This document shows, piece after piece, positions 50,127 through 59,588 of a DNA stretch of 64,000 nt. The stretch is taken from assembly GCA_963720885.1 (NCBI GenBank), contig CAVRGW010000006.1:496001-560000 (forward strand), written 5' to 3'. Position 1 is the first letter of the stretch; every line of letters begins with the position of its first letter. The notes under the pieces are model-generated. The model worked only from the letters and a program-made list of their open reading frames with translations, made no database searches and had not been told where the DNA came from. The stretch is from DATLLN01 sp963720885 (lineage in GTDB: Bacteria > Actinomycetota > Thermoleophilia > Gaiellales > JAICJC01). Both the position numbers and the translations under genes were made by a program.

Positions 50127-50864
50127 ATGCCCGTCGCACCCGTCGTCCCAGCAGACACCATGCGCCTCGAGGGCATCGCGGGCCGCGTCGCCGTGGTCAC
50201 CGGATCGAGCAGCGGCATCGGCCTGCGCGTGGCCGAGACGCTGCGGGCGCTCGGTGCGACGGTGGCGGGGCTCGACCTTGGCAACGCCGCGGCGGGGCTC
50301 GACCTGGCGCTGTCCGCCGACGTCCGCGACGAGACCCAGATCGACCGGGCGTTCGCCCGGGCGGAGGCCGAGCTGGGCCCGGTCGAGATGCTGGTCACCT
50401 GCGCCGGCGTGTTCACGCCGATGGAGACGCCCGAGCTGGGGCTCGACGAGTGGCGGCGGACGATCGACATCAACCTGACCGGAACGTTCCTGTGCGCCCG
50501 GCGGGCGCTCGGCCCCATGCGCGAGCGCGGCTACGGCCGGATCGTGACCATCTCGTCCGGCGCCGGCCTGGACGGCGGGTCGGAGGCGTGCGCCCATTAC
50601 GCGGCGTCGAAGGGCGGCGTGATCGCCCTGACCAAGGCCCTGGCCAAGGAGTACGTCCGCGACGGCGTGCTGGTCAACGTGGTGGCGCCGCGCGCCGTCC
50701 GCACGCCGATGCTGGGCGGAATGACCGACGGCATGGACGAGCTGGTCCCGGTCGGCCGGATCGGAGAGCCGGACGACGTGGCCGCGGCGGTGGCCTTTCT
50801 GTGCTCGGCGCATGCGTCGTATGTGAGTGGCGAGGTCGTCGTCCTGAACGGCGGCTGGTGGTGA
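50127..50864 (+). CDS. Short-chain dehydrogenase/reductase
   Basis: This 245-residue SDR has TGSSSGIG at about 26-33 after a short proline-rich extension, LVTCAGVF, VTISSGAGLDGGSE and the YxxxK motif YAASK, ending VVLNGGWW. An internal ATG at 50160 (MRLEGIAGRVAVVTG) could be the actual start and would give the normal length. It follows the previous SDR after 4 bp, so two consecutive SDRs are in one operon. Confidence 0.86.
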   Translation: MPVAPVVPADTMRLEGIAGRVAVVTGSSSGIGLRVAETLRALGATVAGLDLGNAAAGLDLALSADVRDETQIDRAFARAEAELGPVEMLVTCAGVFTPMETPELGLDEWRRTIDINLTGTFLCARRALGPMRERGYGRIVTISSGAGLDGGSEACAHYAASKGGVIALTKALAKEYVRDGVLVNVVAPRAVRTPMLGGMTDGMDELVPVGRIGEPDDVAAAVAFLCSAHASYVSGEVVVLNGGWW

Positions 50865-50881
50865 GTTCGAAGGAGGGATCG

Positions 50882-52051
50882 ATGGCACTCGGCAGTGAAC
50901 TATTGACCGCGAACCCGTCGCTCGGCGACCGGGTGACGATGGAGCGGCTGCCGCACCGGCTCGACCGGCTGGTGCAGTGGATGGAGGAGAACTCGCTGGA
51001 CGCGACCGTCGCGTTCGGCGCCGTCAACGCAGCGCATCTCGGCAGCTACGCGCGCTACTACGGAGGCCCGGCGGGAATCGTGGTCGGCCGCGACCGCAGC
51101 CGGACGCTGGTGGTGATGTACGACGAGGTGCCGGTCGCCCAGGAGCTCGGTGACGCCGACGTCGTGCTGCCCTACGGCGAGCGCGGCTTCGGCCTCAACC
51201 TGAACCCCTTGCCGCTGCTCGCGGGCGTGATCGCCGGCGTCGACGCGGTCAGCTCGGCGAAGCGGATCGGCTTCAGCGACGAGCTGGGCGGCATGGCCGA
51301 CCTCCTGCGCTCGAGCTGCGACGCCGAGCAGGTCGACGCCGGGCCGACGCTGCACCGGATCCGGATGCTCAAGGACGAGGACGAGCTGGTCAAGGTGCTG
51401 CACTCCTACGAGCTCGCCTGGATGGCGCAGGCGAAGGTCGGGGAGCTGGCGCAGCAGCCGGGAGTCACCGAGATCGAGCTGTTCTCGGCCGCGCTGTCCA
51501 CCGCCCAGAACGCCAACGGCGCGCCGATCGAGTGGCTGTGCGACATGCTCTCGGGCCCGCTGACCTCGAAGGTGTGCTGCCCGATCCACGTCGCCAGCCC
51601 GCGTGCGGTGGAGGACGGCGACCCGGTGGTCACCGACATCGCGCTGGGCGCCCACGGCTACTTCGGCGACACGGCCGAGACGCACATCTGCGGCTCGAAC
51701 CCCGAGGTGTCGGCGATGCGTGAGCGGCTGCTCGAGATCCTGGCGCAGGCGGGCACCGAGCTCGTGCCCGGCAACACCACCGCGGCCGTGTTCGACACGG
51801 TCAACACGGCGATCAAGGAGTCGTTCCCCGGCGGAGAGTTCCCCCACCACGGCGGGCACGGCATCTCGATCTCGGCGTTCGAAGACCCGCACATCATCCC
51901 CACCGACCACACGACGCTGGAGAACTGGATGCTGCTGGCCGTCGAGCCGGGCGTCTACTTCGACGGCCGCAACGGCGCCCGCGTCGAGAACATCTTCCTG
52001 GTCACTCCCGAGGGCGGCCTCGAGCTGCGCAAGGCGATGGGAGCGGCATGA
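50882..52051 (+). CDS. M24 family metallopeptidase-fold protein (creatinase/Xaa-Pro type)
   Basis: The 389-residue protein has an N-terminal creatinase-like domain (RLDRLVQWMEENSLDATVAFGAVNAAHLGSYARY) and a C-terminal pita-bread domain. All five metal ligands look present: Asp in VVTDIALG (about 251) and FGDTAETH (about 262), His in HHGGHGIS (about 325), Glu in LAVEPGVYF (about 354) and RVENIFLV (about 368). The family includes prolidases, creatinase and ectoine hydrolase, so a small amide or guanidino substrate is possible. AAGGAGG precedes the ATG. Confidence 0.85.
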   Translation: MALGSELLTANPSLGDRVTMERLPHRLDRLVQWMEENSLDATVAFGAVNAAHLGSYARYYGGPAGIVVGRDRSRTLVVMYDEVPVAQELGDADVVLPYGERGFGLNLNPLPLLAGVIAGVDAVSSAKRIGFSDELGGMADLLRSSCDAEQVDAGPTLHRIRMLKDEDELVKVLHSYELAWMAQAKVGELAQQPGVTEIELFSAALSTAQNANGAPIEWLCDMLSGPLTSKVCCPIHVASPRAVEDGDPVVTDIALGAHGYFGDTAETHICGSNPEVSAMRERLLEILAQAGTELVPGNTTAAVFDTVNTAIKESFPGGEFPHHGGHGISISAFEDPHIIPTDHTTLENWMLLAVEPGVYFDGRNGARVENIFLVTPEGGLELRKAMGAA

Positions 52052-52527
52052 TCGAGAACGGCGCGCTGCACCACACCGGCTACACCGTCTCCGACCTCGA
52101 CCGGTCGGTCGCGTTCTACCGCGACCTGATGGGCCTGGAGGTGATCGCTCAGCAGGAGAAGCAGGGCGGCTACCTGGCCGCGATCGTCGGCTACCCCGAC
52201 GCCCACGTGAAGATGGCCCACCTCCGGGCACCGGCCTCCGGCCACGTGCTCGAGCTGTTCGAGTACGTGGCGCCGAAGGGCTCGACGCCCGACCGGATCG
52301 AGCCGCGGGACGTCGGCACGGCACACCTGTGCTTCCTGGTCGACGACCTGGTCGACGTGCACCAGCGGCTGGTCGACGCCGGCGTCGACACCTTCGTCAG
52401 CCCGCCCGTGCTGGTGGATACGGGCATCAACACCGGCGGCTACGGCATCTACCTGCGCGATCCCGACGGGATCCTGCTGGAGATCTTCCAGCCACCCAAG
52501 CGCGACGCGGAGGGCGGCGATGACTGA
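52048..52527 (+). CDS. VOC (glyoxalase/dioxygenase superfamily) protein
   Basis: The 159-residue protein has two betaalphabetabetabeta modules: LHHTGYTVSDLDRSVAFYRDLMGLEVI with metal-binding His, and VGTAHLCFLVDDLVDVHQRLVDAGV with a second His, ending DPDGILLEIFQPP with the Glu ligand. It could be an epimerase, isomerase or glyoxalase. It overlaps both neighbours (ATGA before, 8 bp after). Metal residues appear complete, so it is probably active. Confidence 0.86.
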   Translation: MIENGALHHTGYTVSDLDRSVAFYRDLMGLEVIAQQEKQGGYLAAIVGYPDAHVKMAHLRAPASGHVLELFEYVAPKGSTPDRIEPRDVGTAHLCFLVDDLVDVHQRLVDAGVDTFVSPPVLVDTGINTGGYGIYLRDPDGILLEIFQPPKRDAEGGDD

Positions 52528-53506
52528 CGACACGTGGGACGGGTTGGCGCCCGACAAGCTGCTCGCCCTGCTCCAGCGGATGATCGAGATCCGGTTGTTC
52601 GAGGACGAGGTGATGAAGCTGTTCACCCGCAACCTGGTGCGCGCGTCGACCCACCTCTGCCAGGGTCAGGAGGCCGTGTCGGTCGGCGCGTGCTCTGCGC
52701 TCGACGAGGGCGACACGATGACCTGCACCTACCGCGGTCACGGCCACGTGCTGGCGATGGGCGCGCCGCTGGACGGCTCGCTCGCCGAGATCCTGGGCAA
52801 GCAGAACGGCATCTGCGCCGGCCGCGGCGGGTCGATGCACCTGACCGACATCTCGGTCGGCGCCCTCGGCTCGTTCGCGGTGGTCGGTGCGCACCTGCCG
52901 TTCGCCTGCGGCACCAGCTTCGCCGCGCAGGTGCTGGGCACCGGGTCGGTGTCGCTGTGCTTCTTCGGAGACGGCACGACCAACATCGGGGCGTTCCACG
53001 AGGCGCTCAACCTGGCCTCGATCTGGAAGCTGCCGGTCGTCTTCGTCTGCGAGAACAACCTGTACGGCGAGTACTCACCGATCGCCTCGACCACGCCGGT
53101 GACGGAGCTGGCCCAGCGAGCGGCGAGCTACGCAATCCCCGGCGTTCGCATCGACGGCAACGACGTCATGGGTGTACGGCAGACGGTTCGGTCGGCTCGC
53201 GAGCGGGCCGCGACCGGCGACGGGCCGACGATGATCGAGGCGATGACCTACCGGCACATGGGTCACTCGCGCAGCGATCCGGCGACCTACCGGCCGGACG
53301 GTGAGCTCGAGGAGTGGAAGCAGCGCGACCCGATCACCAACTTCGAGGCCGCGCTGGCGGTCCACGATGGTGTGTCGTCACAGGACATCGACGCGGCGCG
53401 GGCACGGGCGGAGACCGCCGTCGCCGAAGCGCTGCAGCGCGCGCTCGACTGGCCCGAGCCCGATCCGGGCAGCCGGTTCGACTACGTCTGGGCGGCCGGG
53501 GCATGA
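52520..53506 (+). CDS. Thiamine-diphosphate-dependent dehydrogenase E1 alpha subunit
   Basis: The 328-residue protein matches pyruvate/acetoin dehydrogenase E1 alpha: HLCQGQEAVSVGACSAL, YRGHGHVLAMG and the ThDP motif GDGTTNIGAFHEALNLASIWKLPVVFVCENN split across residues 150-180. EAMTYRHMGHSRSDPATYRP is the phosphorylation-loop region. It decarboxylates a 2-oxo acid together with E1 beta. No lipoyl E2 or E3 gene is nearby, which is unusual for this family. Confidence 0.9.
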   Translation: MTDDTWDGLAPDKLLALLQRMIEIRLFEDEVMKLFTRNLVRASTHLCQGQEAVSVGACSALDEGDTMTCTYRGHGHVLAMGAPLDGSLAEILGKQNGICAGRGGSMHLTDISVGALGSFAVVGAHLPFACGTSFAAQVLGTGSVSLCFFGDGTTNIGAFHEALNLASIWKLPVVFVCENNLYGEYSPIASTTPVTELAQRAASYAIPGVRIDGNDVMGVRQTVRSARERAATGDGPTMIEAMTYRHMGHSRSDPATYRPDGELEEWKQRDPITNFEAALAVHDGVSSQDIDAARARAETAVAEALQRALDWPEPDPGSRFDYVWAAGA

Positions 53507-54477
53507 GCGAGCAGCTGACCTATCGCGACGCGGTCATCCGCGCGCTCGGCGACGAGCTGGAGAGCGACGAGCGTGTGGTGTTGATCGGCGAGGACGTCGG
53601 TGCGGCCGGCGGGGTGTTCAAAGCGACGGAGGGGCTGTTCGCCCGGTTCGGCTCACCGCGGGTGCGGGATACGCCGATCTCGGAACAGGCGATCGTCGGC
53701 ACCGTGCTGGGCGCGGCGGTGGCCGGGCTGCGGCCGGTCGGCGAGATCATGTTCGCCGACTTCGCGGGGGTCTGCTACGACCAGATCGTCAACCAGCTGG
53801 CCAAGTACCGCTTCCAGTGCGGCGGCCAGGTGACCGTCCCGGCAACGCTGCGGATGGCCGGCGGCGGCAGCCTCGGCTTCGGCGCGCAGCACTCGCAGTG
53901 CGTCGAGAACTGGTTCCTCAACACTCCGGGACTGAAGCTGTGCGTCCCGGCGACGCCGGCCGACGTCTACACCCTGCTTCGTGCCGCGATCCGCGACGAC
54001 GACCCGGTGATCGTCTTCGAGCACAAGGCGCTGTACGGCGTCAAGGGCGAGCTGAACGGCGAGCGCCCTGGCATCGGCGTGGCCGAGATCGTGCGGCCGG
54101 GCGAGCACGTGACGGTGGTCGCCACCCAGCTGATGCGCCACCGGGCGGTCGAGGCGGCGGAGCAGCTGGCGGCCGAGGGCACCTCGTGCGAGGTGATCGA
54201 CCCGCGGACGATCGCGCCGCTCGACACGGCGACGATCCTGGAGAGCGTCGGCCGCACCGGGCGGCTGGTGTGCGTACAGGAGGCACCGGCCAACGGCAGC
54301 TGGGGCCAGTCCGTGATCACCGCGGTGGCGGTCGAAGGCTTCGAGCTGCTGGACGCCCAGCCGGCGCTGGTGGCCGCCGACCCGATCCCTGTCCCCTACG
54401 CCCGCACGCTCGAGGAGGCGACGCTGCCCTCCGTCGAGCGGATCGCAGCCGCGGTGCGATCGGTGGCCGCCGCGTGA
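53503..54477 (+). CDS. Thiamine-diphosphate-dependent dehydrogenase E1 beta subunit
   Basis: The 324-residue protein matches E1 beta: RDAVIRALGDELESDERVVLIGEDVGAAGGVFKAT, RVRDTPISEQAIVGTVLGAAVAGLRPVGEIMFADF (containing the conserved E-Q), then FEHKALYG and a C-terminal transketolase domain (VVATQLMRHRAVEAAEQLAAEG, CVQEAPANGSWGQSVI). It is coupled to E1 alpha by ATGA, so the two form an alpha2beta2 enzyme. The next gene overlaps by GTGA. Confidence 0.9.
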   Translation: MSEQLTYRDAVIRALGDELESDERVVLIGEDVGAAGGVFKATEGLFARFGSPRVRDTPISEQAIVGTVLGAAVAGLRPVGEIMFADFAGVCYDQIVNQLAKYRFQCGGQVTVPATLRMAGGGSLGFGAQHSQCVENWFLNTPGLKLCVPATPADVYTLLRAAIRDDDPVIVFEHKALYGVKGELNGERPGIGVAEIVRPGEHVTVVATQLMRHRAVEAAEQLAAEGTSCEVIDPRTIAPLDTATILESVGRTGRLVCVQEAPANGSWGQSVITAVAVEGFELLDAQPALVAADPIPVPYARTLEEATLPSVERIAAAVRSVAAA

Positions 54478-55589
54478 CGGACGCGTTGACGATCGAGTCG
54501 CTGGAGGCGATCCCGATCCGGGCACCGCTGGGCCGCGAGTACCACGGCAGCACGTACCACATGACCCACCGGGCAACGGTGCTCGTCAGGCTGGAGACGG
54601 CCGAGGGCGTCGTCGGCGAGGCGTACGCCGGGGACGAGGATGCCACGCTGGCCGAGCTTGTCGACGTGATCCGCACCGAGGTCGCGCCGCGGCTGGTGGG
54701 CGAGGACGCGATGGCCGTGGAGCGCTGCTGGGAGGCGGCCTACCCGGTGACGTTCGACATCCTGCGCGACCGGCGGATCGGCCTGGTCGCCCTGGCGGCC
54801 GCCGACCTGGCGATCTGGGACGCGGTCGGCAAGGCGCTCGGGCAGCCGCTCTGGCGGCTGTGGGGCGGCTACCGGGACACCGTCGAGCTGATCGCGATCG
54901 GCGGCTACTACGACGCGCCGGAGTCGATCGGCGACGAGATCGCGGGCTACCGCGAGATGGGGCTGGCCGGCTGCAAGTTCAAGGTCGGCGGTGCCACGCC
55001 GGCGCAGGACGCCCAACGAGTGCTGGCCGCCCGCGAGGCGGGCGGCGACGGGTTCCTGCTGATGATCGACGCCAACCAGGGGTACGAGGTTCCCCAGGCG
55101 ATCGAGCTCTGCCGGCTGCTCGACGGGGCAGGCATCCGCTGGTTCGAGGAGCCGTGCCGCTGGCACAACGACCGGCGCGGCCTGCGCGACGTGCGGGCGA
55201 TCGGAGGGCTGCCGGTGTGCGCCGGGCAGACCGAGCTCAGCGTCAGCGGCTGCCGCGACCTGATGGAGGCCGGCGCCGTGGACGTCTGCAACTTCGACTC
55301 GTCGTGGTCGGGCGGCCCGACCGCCTGGCGGCGCTGCGCGGCGGTGGCGCACGCCTACGACGTGGCGATGGGCCACCACGAGGAGCCGCAGGTGGCGGTG
55401 CACCTGATCGCCAGCCAGTCACACGGCACGTACGCCGAGTGCTTCCACCCCGACCGCGACCCGTTCTGGTGGAATCTGATCGCGAACCGGCCGGACGCGG
55501 TGGACGGATGCGTGCGGCTGCCCGACGGCCCCGGGCTGGGCTGGGAGCTCGATCGTGACTACATCGATTTCCACCGGGCTGACCGGTGA
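54474..55589 (+). CDS. Mandelate racemase/muconate lactonizing (enolase superfamily) enzyme
   Basis: The 371-residue enolase-superfamily protein has the capping domain opening (ALTIESLEAIPIRAPLGREYHGS), KFKVGGATPAQD (acid/base Lys), and metal ligands in MIDANQGYEV (Asp), RWFEEPC (Glu) and CAGQTELS (Glu). AMGHHEEPQ has a candidate general-base His. Members include sugar-acid dehydratases, epimerases and cycloisomerases; a dehydratase of an imported sugar acid is most likely in context. GTG start, coupled to E1 beta. Confidence 0.88.
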   Translation: MTDALTIESLEAIPIRAPLGREYHGSTYHMTHRATVLVRLETAEGVVGEAYAGDEDATLAELVDVIRTEVAPRLVGEDAMAVERCWEAAYPVTFDILRDRRIGLVALAAADLAIWDAVGKALGQPLWRLWGGYRDTVELIAIGGYYDAPESIGDEIAGYREMGLAGCKFKVGGATPAQDAQRVLAAREAGGDGFLLMIDANQGYEVPQAIELCRLLDGAGIRWFEEPCRWHNDRRGLRDVRAIGGLPVCAGQTELSVSGCRDLMEAGAVDVCNFDSSWSGGPTAWRRCAAVAHAYDVAMGHHEEPQVAVHLIASQSHGTYAECFHPDRDPFWWNLIANRPDAVDGCVRLPDGPGLGWELDRDYIDFHRADR

Positions 55590-55601
55590 AGGAGGACGCG
55601 C

Positions 55602-56791
<1,190 letters not shown>

Positions 56792-56795
<4 letters not shown>

Positions 56796-57808
56796 CTCAC
56801 CGGCCGGGCGGCCGACCCGCGGACGATCAGCTCCGGGGGCGTCGCCACGACCACGTGCCCGACCTGGCCGCCGTTGATCATCGTCAGGATCATGTCCACC
56901 GAGCGGCTCCCCAGCTCTGCCAGCGGCATCCGCACCGTGGTCAGCGGCGGGTTCAGGTAGGCGGCCTGCGGGATGTCATGCAGCGCGACCACCGAGATGT
57001 CCTCGGGCACCGACAGTCCCTGGCTGCGCACGGCCGCCATCGCCCCCACGGCGGCCACGGCGTTGGCGGCGACCAGCGCGGTCGGCCGCGGCGTCAGGTG
57101 CAGCAGCCCGGCCGCGGCGGTGGCACCGCCCACTTCGTTGAAGGAGGACTCGGCGATGTACCCGTCGGGCATCTCCAGCCCGGCCTCGGCCATCGCATTG
57201 ACGTAGCCGCGGCGGCGGCGCCGCGCCGTGTCGACGTTCTGCGGACCGGCTATGTGGGCGATCCAGCGATGTCCGATCGAGATCAGGTACCGCGTGCCCA
57301 TGGCCACCCCGGCCTGGTCGTCGACGACCACGCTCGACCCCTCGGCCGGCCCGCGGCGGTTGATCAGCATCGCCGGGGGCGAGCCGGGGGCGTTCAGCGT
57401 GGGCACGCTGTCGGCGGTGGCGACGCCGTAGAGGATCCCGTCGACCCGGTCCTCGAGGATCTCCTGCCGCAGCTGTGCACTGCCGCCGGTGATCAACAGC
57501 ACGTAGCCGGCCGCGGCAGCCCGCTGTTCGGCGCCGACGGCGATCTCCGTGTAGATCACGTTTCGAAGGTCGGGGATGATCAGGCCCAGCGCCATCGTCC
57601 GGGCGGTCTTCAGCGCCCGGGCCGCCGGATTGCGGCGGTAGCCGAGCCGCTGGACGGCGTCCATCACCCGCTGCTCGGTCTCCGGCCGCACGGACAGACT
57701 CTCGTCTCCGCTGAGCAGCCGCGACACCAGCGATGCGTCGACTCCCGCCGCTGCGGCGACGTCCTTCATGGTCACGCGGCGGGGCCGGGCGGCCCTGGAG
57801 TCCGTCAT
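56792..57808 (-). CDS. LacI family transcriptional regulator
   Basis: The 338-residue protein has an N-terminal LacI HTH (MKDVAAAAGVDASLVSRLLSGDESLSVRPETEQRVMDAVQRLGYRRNP spans about 14-62) and hinge, and a periplasmic-binding-protein-like effector domain. LGLIIPDLRN, MLINRRG and DISVVALHD motifs are typical. It probably binds TCAATCGTNTGA palindromes at 57884 and 60938 and responds to a sugar. It is divergent from the SDR it likely controls. Its stop shares CTAG with the ATPase gene. Confidence 0.9.
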
Positions 57809-57851
57809 GGCTCCACAGTGTACGGTGCGCGGCGAGTTGCGGCGAGCCGAG

Positions 57852-57895
57852 TTGACACGGCGATCTCCCGTCCCATAGCATGGTCAATCGTATGA
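57852..57895 (+). promoter_or_regulatory. Promoter with LacI-type operator
   Basis: TTGACA (57852-57857), an 18-bp spacer and TAGCAT (57876-57881) form the promoter. The operator TCAATCGTATGA (57884-57895) overlaps the predicted transcription start and the ATG at 57892. It matches 11 of 12 bases of the second operator at 60938. Confidence 0.7.
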
Positions 57896-58635
57896 GTTCG
57901 GGACGGCTGAACGGCAAGCGGGTCTTGTTGACGGGCGCCGGGGGCGGTCTGGTCGCCGCCATCGCCCGCGCCTTCGCCGCCGAGGGCGCCGTCCAGGTGC
58001 TGGCCGGCCGCACGCTCGAGCGCGTGGAGGCGGTGGCTTCCGGGCTGGAGCGCGCCGAGGCGGCGCAGCTCGACGTGGCCGACTCCGCGGCGGTCGAGGT
58101 TGCCGTCACGTCCGCGCACGAGCGGATGGGCGGGCTCGACGTGCTCGTCAACGGAGCCGCCATCGACACCGGCTGGGCGCCGTCCGCCGACATGGAGCTC
58201 GGCGTCTGGGACAGCACGATCGCCATCAACCTGTCGGGCACCTACTACACCTGCCGGGCCGCGATTCCGCTGATGGTCGCCGGAGGCGGCGGCTCGATCG
58301 TCAACATCACCTCGGTCGCCGGCCACAAGGCGTGGGCCGAGGACGTCGCCTACAACGCGTCGAAGGCGGGCGTGTCCCAGATGACGAAGACGATGGCGGT
58401 CGAGTACGCCACCCAGGGGATCCGCGCGAACTGCCTGGCGCCGGGCGTGATCGACGGCGGGCTGACCGACGTCGTCACCGAGGACGCCGACCGCGACATG
58501 CTGGTCAAGATGCACCCCATGATGCGGATGGGGACAACCGAAGAGGTGGCCGAGGCCGCCGTCTGGCTGGCGTCCGACGCGTCGTCTTTCACCACCGGCT
58601 GGACGCTGGCCGTGGACGGGGGGTTCCTGGCCTGA
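57892..58635 (+). CDS. Short-chain dehydrogenase/reductase
   Basis: This 247-residue SDR has TGAGGGLV at about 13-20 (the last Gly of TGxxxGxG is replaced by Val). VNGAAIDTGW stands in place of NNAG. Ser is in NITSVAGHKAW and YNASK is the YxxxK motif, ending AVDGGFLA. The ATG at 57892 begins just past the -10, so it is almost leaderless; an ATG at 57880 lies inside the -10. It starts a LacI-controlled operon with the mutarotase-like gene and the lyase. Confidence 0.86.
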   Translation: MSSGRLNGKRVLLTGAGGGLVAAIARAFAAEGAVQVLAGRTLERVEAVASGLERAEAAQLDVADSAAVEVAVTSAHERMGGLDVLVNGAAIDTGWAPSADMELGVWDSTIAINLSGTYYTCRAAIPLMVAGGGGSIVNITSVAGHKAWAEDVAYNASKAGVSQMTKTMAVEYATQGIRANCLAPGVIDGGLTDVVTEDADRDMLVKMHPMMRMGTTEEVAEAAVWLASDASSFTTGWTLAVDGGFLA

Positions 58636-59588
58636 TCACGCTGGCGTCACCCGAGCTGCTGGTGCGGATCGATCCGGAGCACGGCGGCGAGATCCTCGAC
58701 CTGGTCGATCTCGCCACCGGCCGGCAGCTGCTCGGCCGCCCGCCGTTCGGCTCGGAGCCGATCCTGGGCGGCGACCTGGACGAGGGCCGGTGGACGGCCT
58801 CGTACCGCGGCGGCTGGCAGACGGTGCTGCCCAACGCCGGCAACCGGTGCGTCAACGCCACCGGGCACCACGGGTTCCACGGCCGCGCATCCAACGACCC
58901 GTGGTCGGTGGTCGATGCCACGGCGACCCGGGCGACGATGTCCTGGCAGGGCCACGGCCTGGAGGTCGAGCGCACGGTCGCGCTGGACGACGGCGCGGTG
59001 CGCGTCTCGATGCGAATCAGCTCGCCTCAGGGCGCATCGCTGGTCTCGCTGGAGCACGTGTCGGCGGGGCTGGAGCTGTTGGAGCCGGAGCTCGAGCTGG
59101 TGCTGCCTGCCGGATTCGGCTACGAGCTGAGCGAGCAGGACGGCCCTTTGCGCCCGCCCCAGGACGCGCCGCGATACCCCGAGCTGCTGCTGCTGGACGG
59201 CACCACCGAGCGTGCCGACCGCTGGCCGATCGTGGATCGCCGCAGCCGCCTGTTCGTGGTGGCAGAGGTGCCCGAGGGCTGGGCCGTGATCCGCAACGCG
59301 GCGCGCGGCCAGTCGCTGGCGATGGCCTGGGACGCCGAGTGGTACCGCCACTGCTGGGTCTGGCACGAGAACCGCGTGAGCGGCGGGATCTGGCGGGAGC
59401 AGGCGGAGATGATCGCCGTCGAGCCGACCACGGTTCCACACAGCCTGGGGCTGGCCGTCGCCGAGCAGGAGGGCCAGGCCCGGCGGCTCGAGCCCGGCGA
59501 GGTCGCCGAGCCGTGGATCGTGCTGCGGCCGCAGTCGGGCGTGACCAGTGTCAGCTCCGTCGACAGGGACGGGCGCGTGGTGCCGTGA
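58632..59588 (+). CDS. Aldose 1-epimerase-like (DUF4432-like) protein
   Basis: The roughly 318-residue mutarotase-superfamily protein has ITLASPELLVRIDPEHGGEILDLVDLATG at the N-terminus and GGWQTVLP, the equivalent of GGWDEIFP in the paralogue at 44807, near residue 60. It continues with HHGFHGRASNDPWSV and the CWVWHENRVSG segment. No ATG or GTG precedes the conserved strand: CTG 58632 overlaps the SDR TGA as CTGA, while GTG 58662 would cut ITLASPELL. It is the third SDR-mutarotase pair. Confidence 0.8.
   Translation: MITLASPELLVRIDPEHGGEILDLVDLATGRQLLGRPPFGSEPILGGDLDEGRWTASYRGGWQTVLPNAGNRCVNATGHHGFHGRASNDPWSVVDATATRATMSWQGHGLEVERTVALDDGAVRVSMRISSPQGASLVSLEHVSAGLELLEPELELVLPAGFGYELSEQDGPLRPPQDAPRYPELLLLDGTTERADRWPIVDRRSRLFVVAEVPEGWAVIRNAARGQSLAMAWDAEWYRHCWVWHENRVSGGIWREQAEMIAVEPTTVPHSLGLAVAEQEGQARRLEPGEVAEPWIVLRPQSGVTSVSSVDRDGRVVP

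Noticed and set aside
57880..57882. ATG at 57880 as start of the SDR gene
   Set aside because: It lies inside the TAGCAT -10 hexamer; ATG 57892 is better placed and gives the normal N-terminus.
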